Below, piece after piece: positions 57,695 through 64,000 of a DNA stretch of 64,000 nucleotides. Under the pieces are notes generated by a model that did no database searches, was not told the origin of the DNA, and was given only the letters and a program-made list of their open reading frames with translations. Positions within the stretch are counted from its first letter, which is position 1, and every line of letters starts with the position of its first letter. This DNA is from Alopecurus myosuroides (lineage: Eukaryota; Streptophyta; Magnoliopsida; Poales; Poaceae). The stretch spans positions 140,162,682 to 140,226,681 of the forward strand of contig CM054062.1 in assembly GCA_028641055.1 (NCBI GenBank), given 5' to 3'. A program made the position numbers and the translations under genes.

Positions 57695-60600
57695 TGTCAC
57701 ATCCCAATTTTAGAATACCTGTTAACACAGTTGTTTTGCTAATTGCTTTACTAATAAACCTTGGTTGTGTTTGTTTGTGGTTGTTTAAGTGCAACTAAAC
57801 AAACTAATTATATAAACTTGCAAACTTAAAAGGATAGCAAAGCAGTGAACTAAAAATATTCAACATATTGTTCCAGGGATAAAAATATTCAACATATTGT
57901 TCCAATGACCTTGGCAATATTTTCTAAAGTAAATATTGATCAAAGAGTTTTTCCAAAAACTATCTTATGAATCCCATACTTCATACCTGTTGAATATTAT
58001 TTCAAGTTCTAAATTAAGAAAGAGGAAACACTAAATAAAATTTCCCTAAAAGATTATCAGAAAAGGAGGCATTCTTAGATGCTTCACCAAAATATTATCA
58101 AATGTTTTTCCAACCTTGCAAGCTTAGAAACAAAGGTATTAGAGATCATTGACTTGCTATCTCTAGTCATATAAATATTTTGGCAAAGCATTGATAAAGA
58201 AAAGCCTAGTGCTTTATTAAATAGAAATTCTAATATTTCTAGAAACAGAAAACTCAAACAAGTTACTATTGGAAACTTTCATAAAATGAGATGAAATTAA
58301 TACCAGTGCTTCCTTATATCAAATAAGGAACACACACAAGAGGAGACCAAAAATTGAATCCATTAAAGTCCTGAAAACATGAATTTTCTCCACAGCAACA
58401 TTTGGGATTTTGAACAAGTTTGTTCTACAAACTTTTTCCAAATGCCATGAAATAAATACCACATGCTCTATATCATAAATAAGGATGAAAACCAAAAGGG
58501 AACAAGTTTTTGAATAATTTAAGTTGCCAAAAACCCCTGTTTTCTTCACAGCACCTTTTTGAAATTTGAACAAGTTTGTTCTATGAAGTAACTCTAAATG
58601 ACTTGAATTTTCTACCAAATAAGTAACACATCAAATAAGGAATGTGTGCCAAAAAATTATCATTTTTGGAAGCTCCTAAGTAGGTTAATAAATTCAATGT
58701 CCATTTATGTCAGAATTCAAATTTGAATAACTTTGAATTATAAAGTTTACCCAATGGAGCCAATTTTCATATATGTTGTGCATCTCAACTAATTAGAATT
58801 TTGGGCAAAAGGAAATTAAATTTTAACTTTGTTTGCCTAGGGAAAACATCCATTTTCAGAGAGTACAGGGACCTACTTGTAAATACCCAGGGACCAAAAT
58901 GTAATCCTAGTCACATGGTGTCCTTCTTCTTCCTGTAGATGACGCCATGGCTGCCCATGCTTCCTTAGCTTCGAGTAGAAGGCTCCTAGTTGCATAAAAA
59001 CCCCATGTGAGACCTCTACCTGCCCCCTCTCTCTCCCCACTCGAGCTCCTCTCTCCTCTGTACAAAAATGCAAACCGAAACCCTAGCTCGAGCTCCACGT
59101 CGATTCGGCCGCTGCGGAGCTCGCCGCCGGCAGCCGTGTGCGCCATCAGCTCCGCCTCGACGTGATGACCCTCCCTGCACAAGGAATCGAGCCGGAATGA
59201 CTCGTGAAGCCCGCGCCGTCCACGTTTCTTCCTCGAGTCCGGCGGGCTCCGGCGAGCTATCGCCGCCGCCTCGAGCTTCCTCCGTCCTCGTCGAGCGTCC
59301 ACGCACGTGTGGGGTGAGCAGGCGCTCCTCGCCGTCGTTTTTCCCCCTGCCTAACCCCCTAGAACGACCCCGCGTCGTGGCCGTTGTCCGGCCGCCGCCG
59401 CACGCCGTCGCCGCTGCTCTCAGACCCTCTCCCTGGAAACGACGTTGGCCCTAGTTGGTAGACGACGTCGAGGGGAACCCGTATATGCCTTTGATTCGTA
59501 AAATGATGTGCGGATTCGCAGGATTTTGCTCGCCGGAGGCGTCTCCCGCCGGCGATGACGCTGTGGTGACGCGACACTCGCGTCAGCGCGCTGACCCGCG
59601 CGGAAGGAGTCAAACTGGCCAGTGGGGCCCGGCTGTGCCCGCGTGGATGCCTCCGTGGCGCTCTGGCCCGCTGATCAGCGACCTGCGGGTAGATCCGTGC
59701 GCGGTGAGATAGATCTGGCCGGCCCAAACTGGATCTGGCCCATCCACTTATGCTTTTTCCATTTTATTTTTGCAGAAGAAGTACCTGATTACTTTTGAGC
59801 TCAAAACCTAACCAAACAAATGAATTTGACCAAACCAAAATTCACAGATGTACACAAACAAAATTTGAACCATCTCCACTTTGTAGATCTACATTTGGAT
59901 GGATGGATTTGAAATGAAAAATGTTTTGGTAACAGCTACCAGAAACACCAAAATGAGCACCATTTTAATTTTACAACTCAGAATGAAGTGAGGCCAATTG
60001 CATTGGAGAGCCCTTGAAATTTCCTAACAGTAGCATTTAACCTCGTTTCCAAATTTCATGTATTTTTGAAATGGCATGCAATTTGGTAAAACACCAGAGA
60101 GCACTTTGGTGATTTTTATAAATTAATTAAAGATGAATTTTGATGCAAACTCAACTGGATGGTCTTGTATATGTTTAGGGCTATCCAACCCTAGAAGGAT
60201 TTAATTTTTAGAGCATCCCATAAAATTTGGTGGACAGATCTTTAAAATGCATGTTTCTGCCATTTTGGCATTTTAGTTAATTAATTTGTGGGATTATATT
60301 TTTGTGTTGCATTATTGTTTTCTAGCATGTAAAAGTTGTGTGAACTTGTTTTATAAGTGTTACTTAACTATTTTAGCATGTTAGAATGTGTGGACTTGAG
60401 TGGAGAAGAATTATGATTTTTATTAATAGCATATGTTATTCTCTAGTTAATATTTGTATAGCATTTGTGAGTGTTAACTTTATGTGCAAACATTTGGATT
60501 TGTTGATTGGATCCAGTACCATGTTGGTACTTATATTTTGTTAGTGTAACCTCTGCTAGCTTGCATTTGAGTTGGTAGAAAAGCATGAGTAGCTTAATCA

Positions 60601-63600
60601 TTACTATGAGAATGGTTATGGAAAAATTCCCTCATGTGTGGAATTTTGACATAATCATTTGTGGTTTTGTGACCACATATTTTTGGATTGTATCCATAGG
60701 TCCAGTAGCATTTTGATAAGTTTGTTATGAGTACTTGACCCCTAAAGTTTTCACTTGTGTGAAAACAATAACATGAGTAGCAGTGCCTTGCTTATTTAAG
60801 CACCCTATTATTTTCTACTAGTATTGTTATTGCACTAGGTGCTAGTTTAGCATTTTATTATTTTTTATCAAATGGACCAAAGGCATTGTGACCTCTTAAT
60901 GCTTTGATATGATAGTGGAACACCCACTGGTTTCATTGCATTTTTGGTGGAAACATTATTTCCCCCACACTAGATGTGTTTCTTTTATATATGTTTTGAG
61001 TAGATCTTTAGATGCTTTTTAGGCTTATTGCTAGATTAATTCTCATGAAACTAGTACCATTTAGGTACTGTTATTTTGGTTATAGAACCTCTAGATACTT
61101 GGTGCTTGTGTTTGAAATAGATTTAAATAGAAATGCTTAAAGTCTAAATTTCATACTAGGATATTCATGTATGCTTTTTGTCTTGTCTTCCCCTAGGGAA
61201 AAATATGAATCTTTGGTATGGAAACCAGAGGATGGAATGTCCTTGTGGCATTATTATCTTAGGGTTTTCACCTCTGATAGGTTTCCTCTTAAGTAGCATA
61301 AAAGCATGAGTAACACTTGGATGACTAGGAATTAATCTCCTCACATGTGTAGCTTTTTAAGCATAGTTTTTCCTTGTTTCCTAGCTATGCTTTTTATGAT
61401 ATTTTGTGGGATCCAGTAGCATTTGTGGTACTGGTTAGAGGAGTATTTTTCCTCTGCTAGCTTGCACACTTGTGCATAAAATTAACTAGTGTAGCCTAAA
61501 CTAGTCTAGTATTTTTCCTAAATTTTCTACTAGTAATGAGTAGGAGTTTTTGGATGCTTGTTTGTTTGTTTTGAGCACTTTTATAAAAGTGACCAGAGGC
61601 TTATTAACCTCTTGGGGAGCATATTTGCTAGTGGAACACCCACTGGTATGTTTGCCTCATGGTGGAAAAATAGGTTTGACTTGTTGTCATGAGCTTATTT
61701 CACCACTTGAGTAATTTAGCAAATTATGTGTGCTAGCCATAGAGATTGTTGGGGAAGTTTTTAGACATAAAAATGTGTTTTATGTGACACCCTACTGTCT
61801 AGTAACATGTGCTCTACCCCACTGGTCCATGGTGTTCTTAACTAAAAATCATTAAATTGGCCACACATAAACACTAGAAAAAAAAAAGCAGACTTTTCAA
61901 CTATAGTTTTTATGCCAATTTTTCTTAAAGGAAAAATTGAGAACTTGGGTGGTACTTCTTGATTGCTTGCTGTATGTATTACTTGTAGCCTTGTTTGTCT
62001 TGTTTGGTTCTGAATGTGTGTCCCTTATTCTCTTTTTACGGCGTTAGAAAACGAAGAGGAAGGAAGTGTCGTGAAGCTCTGTTTCAAGTTCCAGTCACTC
62101 CAACAACCAGGGACACAAAGAGATACCAGGCAAGCATCCTGATTGCTTGCTGATACAATACTTACCATTATCTATCATGCATGTATTACCTCTGAAGTTT
62201 TACCAAAAACTTGATTATCAAAACTATTTTTGATGTGGAATATTATTACTATACTGTTATATAGGTTACTATCATGCCAATAGTTAAACTTGGTGATACC
62301 AAGCCCATAAGCCACCATATGGTATTTATTACCATCAAATATACTAGTCCCTAAGTGGACACCCTAAAATTGTGATTCTACAAAACAAAGGCTTTACGGA
62401 AAAACCCGGAGAAAAGGCGGATCCTTGTTCTCCGGAGGAATGTGGAAGTGGTCATTTTTGAGAAAGTGGTGTTTTCAAAAATGACACATAACCTAGTCTT
62501 CGCTGGACAACCTTTACCGTACTGCCACTTTACCCCAATATGGGTAGGGGCTTGATTAAAAACTTGTTATGGTTAGTATGTGAGCTATCTCAAAGGCTAT
62601 AGGGGATTGGATCCTCCGAACCGAAATGTCGCTAGGAGTGAGTATACGGGACATCTAAAGTGTGGGATTAATTTTCCCTCCGGATGCAGCAGTTGGGTCT
62701 CCTGATTGAGCGGTGTGTGACATGGCTTGCCAGGGAGGGAAACCCCAATTGAAGAGATAGTCATGTGCTAGCTTGTACAGAGTGGATAGTCGAGATCAGT
62801 TATCTGATGTTCTCATAGGTTGAGGACAGTCCATGGGTGTTTCATGGCGGATTCTGGATCTGGTGGAAATGTGTACACCTCTGCAGAGTAAAACTATTTC
62901 GAGATAGCCGCGTCCTCGGATATGGACGGTTGAATGGCCATGTAGCTAGCATTGTGTCAATGTTTTCAAAAAGAAGTTTTTGAAAAGGAACTTGAGGAAA
63001 GGAAATGTTGAACTTGTGAAGTTCGGAAAGGAAGGAAAGCTTGTACCGTGGAGGTACCGCTGATGGAAAGCCAGATGCTGTTATACAAAACAAAATGTTT
63101 TGCAAAGAAAACCTTCTCTACTCTAAGCAAGAATTCTGGAAACTGATTCCAAGAAGTTTTGCAAAGAGAAAATATTCTTTAACAAAACTTTACAAAAACT
63201 CTTGTACATGTGATGTCGACAAGAGAAATAAAACTATATTATTTTCTTCTGAAGTATCTTCTTCAACGAAGATACAGATTAACCTGACCGCAACTGTGGT
63301 GTCATCATATATGAACACCATTGATAGTGAACCCTATTTATAGCTTACCTATTCCACCATATAAGCATATTTGCATGTTGGTAAGTGACATGATGGATGT
63401 CTTGCTGAGTACATTCAAACGTACTCATTATGGTTTCGCCCCTGGTATCTACTTATCAGATTTGGAGAAGGAGCCTCCAAAGGGTATCTATGAAGAGAAG
63501 TACGGAGTTGACGACTGTGCGAATTAGGCTCGTCTCCCGGTCAGCAGCCTGTAGGTTAAGGCGTGACATGGGCTCAGCTACGTTATGTTTTTATTGTCTT

Positions 63601-63804
63601 CCGCTGTGTTTGTTAAGTTGCCTGCCCTGCGTGGCAGATGTTTTAGTCTTGATCATGTGATCATTTGTGAAATACCGTTATGTATTCGTGTAATGGATGA
63701 TGTATTCTGTGTGCCAACTTTGTATGTTGTTCACGACTGATCTTTCTGGGATCGTGAATGCATGCATACGTAGGGTTTCAGACTGCCGGTCTGGGGTCCT
63801 TACA
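57695..63804 (+). repeat. 3' LTR of C (6110 bp)
   Basis: It is in register with the 5' LTR at offset 9767 up to the T run and 9766 after it, with identical translated frames wherever compared. The GC-rich island is at about 58917-59726. It ends GGTCCTTACA before CTTCT. Confidence 0.92.
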
Positions 63805-64000
63805 CTTCTCTTCTCTCCAGAGATGGCAGCCACCCAGAAGACCTACCCGAGCGCTGGGGGCTTAGGAGCTACCGCCGCTCTCTGCGCAAGCTTGCCTACC
63901 AAATACGAGCGCGCGCCCGTCGCTTGCTCACTCTACGTGCCTCCACAAGGCCGTGGAGACGTACCCACGAGCGGACCCCGTGACGCCACGGTAAACACGA
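63805..64000 (+). pseudogene. Gypsy A, segment 3: continuing pol, cut by window edge
   Basis: When C and one CTTCT copy are removed, the frame passes from VPKKGLL to LFSPEMAATQKTYPSAG and stays open to the last base. The 190 bases seen are a Pro/Ala/Gly-rich linker between protease and RT, so RT should begin to the right of the window. No lesion is visible in this piece. Confidence 0.8.

Larger units (their letters stand above)
47928..63804 (+). mobile_element. Giant-LTR non-autonomous element C (LARD-type)
   Basis: Two LTRs of about 6.1 kb (TGTCACATCC...GGTCCTTACA) flank a 3656-bp internal domain with a tRNA-Met primer site and a purine tract but no recognisable protease, RT or integrase. 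The total is 15877 bp. Target duplication is CTTCT (47923-47927 and 63805-63809). The structure matches large retrotransposon derivatives such as barley Sukkula, although the LTR is longer; identity to that family was not tested. It must be mobilised by proteins from another Gypsy element. Confidence 0.9.

Overview
The window looks like intergenic chromatin from a large grass genome, most likely Triticeae (wheat, barley, rye or Aegilops). The evidence is a Stowaway MITE with the CTCCCTCCGT terminus, a Copia element whose LTR resembles the BARE/Angela group, and long Gypsy elements stacked inside one another. No intact host gene, RNA gene or CRISPR array is visible. Almost everything from about 5.4 kb onward is transposon, and every large element lies on the + strand.

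Layout. 1-1400: 3' part of a broken gene of the NAM-associated / GST-T3-like family. 1401-5409: low-information spacer with a 20-bp repeat, a Stowaway MITE, a 125-bp tandem duplication and an antisense LINE 3' fragment. 5410-21187: an L1-type LINE (E) split by a complete Copia element (F, 10591-18854, target duplication GCCTT). 21188-21716: unassigned. 21717-64000: a Gypsy element (A) cut into three visible pieces and running off the right edge. Its first interruption is an Athila/Sabrina-like, apparently non-autonomous element (B, 24769-31732 plus 47176-47620, duplication CGCCT). The 3' LTR of B is itself split by a Tat-clade Gypsy (D, 31733-47175, duplication ACGGT). The second interruption of A is a giant-LTR non-coding element (C, 47928-63804, duplication CTTCT).

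The nest gives a clear order: A before B before D, and A before C. C has LTRs of 6111 and 6110 bp that appear identical apart from one T in a homopolymer, so it is by far the youngest insertion. The LTRs of D differ by about 5% by eye. Removing B or C restores the interrupted A frame at the insertion site, and removing F does the same for the LINE.

Two items deserve most attention. D carries, between pol and its 3' LTR, an antisense gene with a PF04195-like domain and at least five introns whose splice joins keep or nearly keep the reading frame. C is a LARD-type element: it has no usable coding capacity, but it has tRNA-Met primer site, polypurine tract, a gene-like promoter island in each LTR, and what look like relics of gag and of a chromovirus pol tail. 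None of these is a wholly new system by type, but both are good candidates for functional follow-up. Family names are from memory of sequence features and were not checked against a database.
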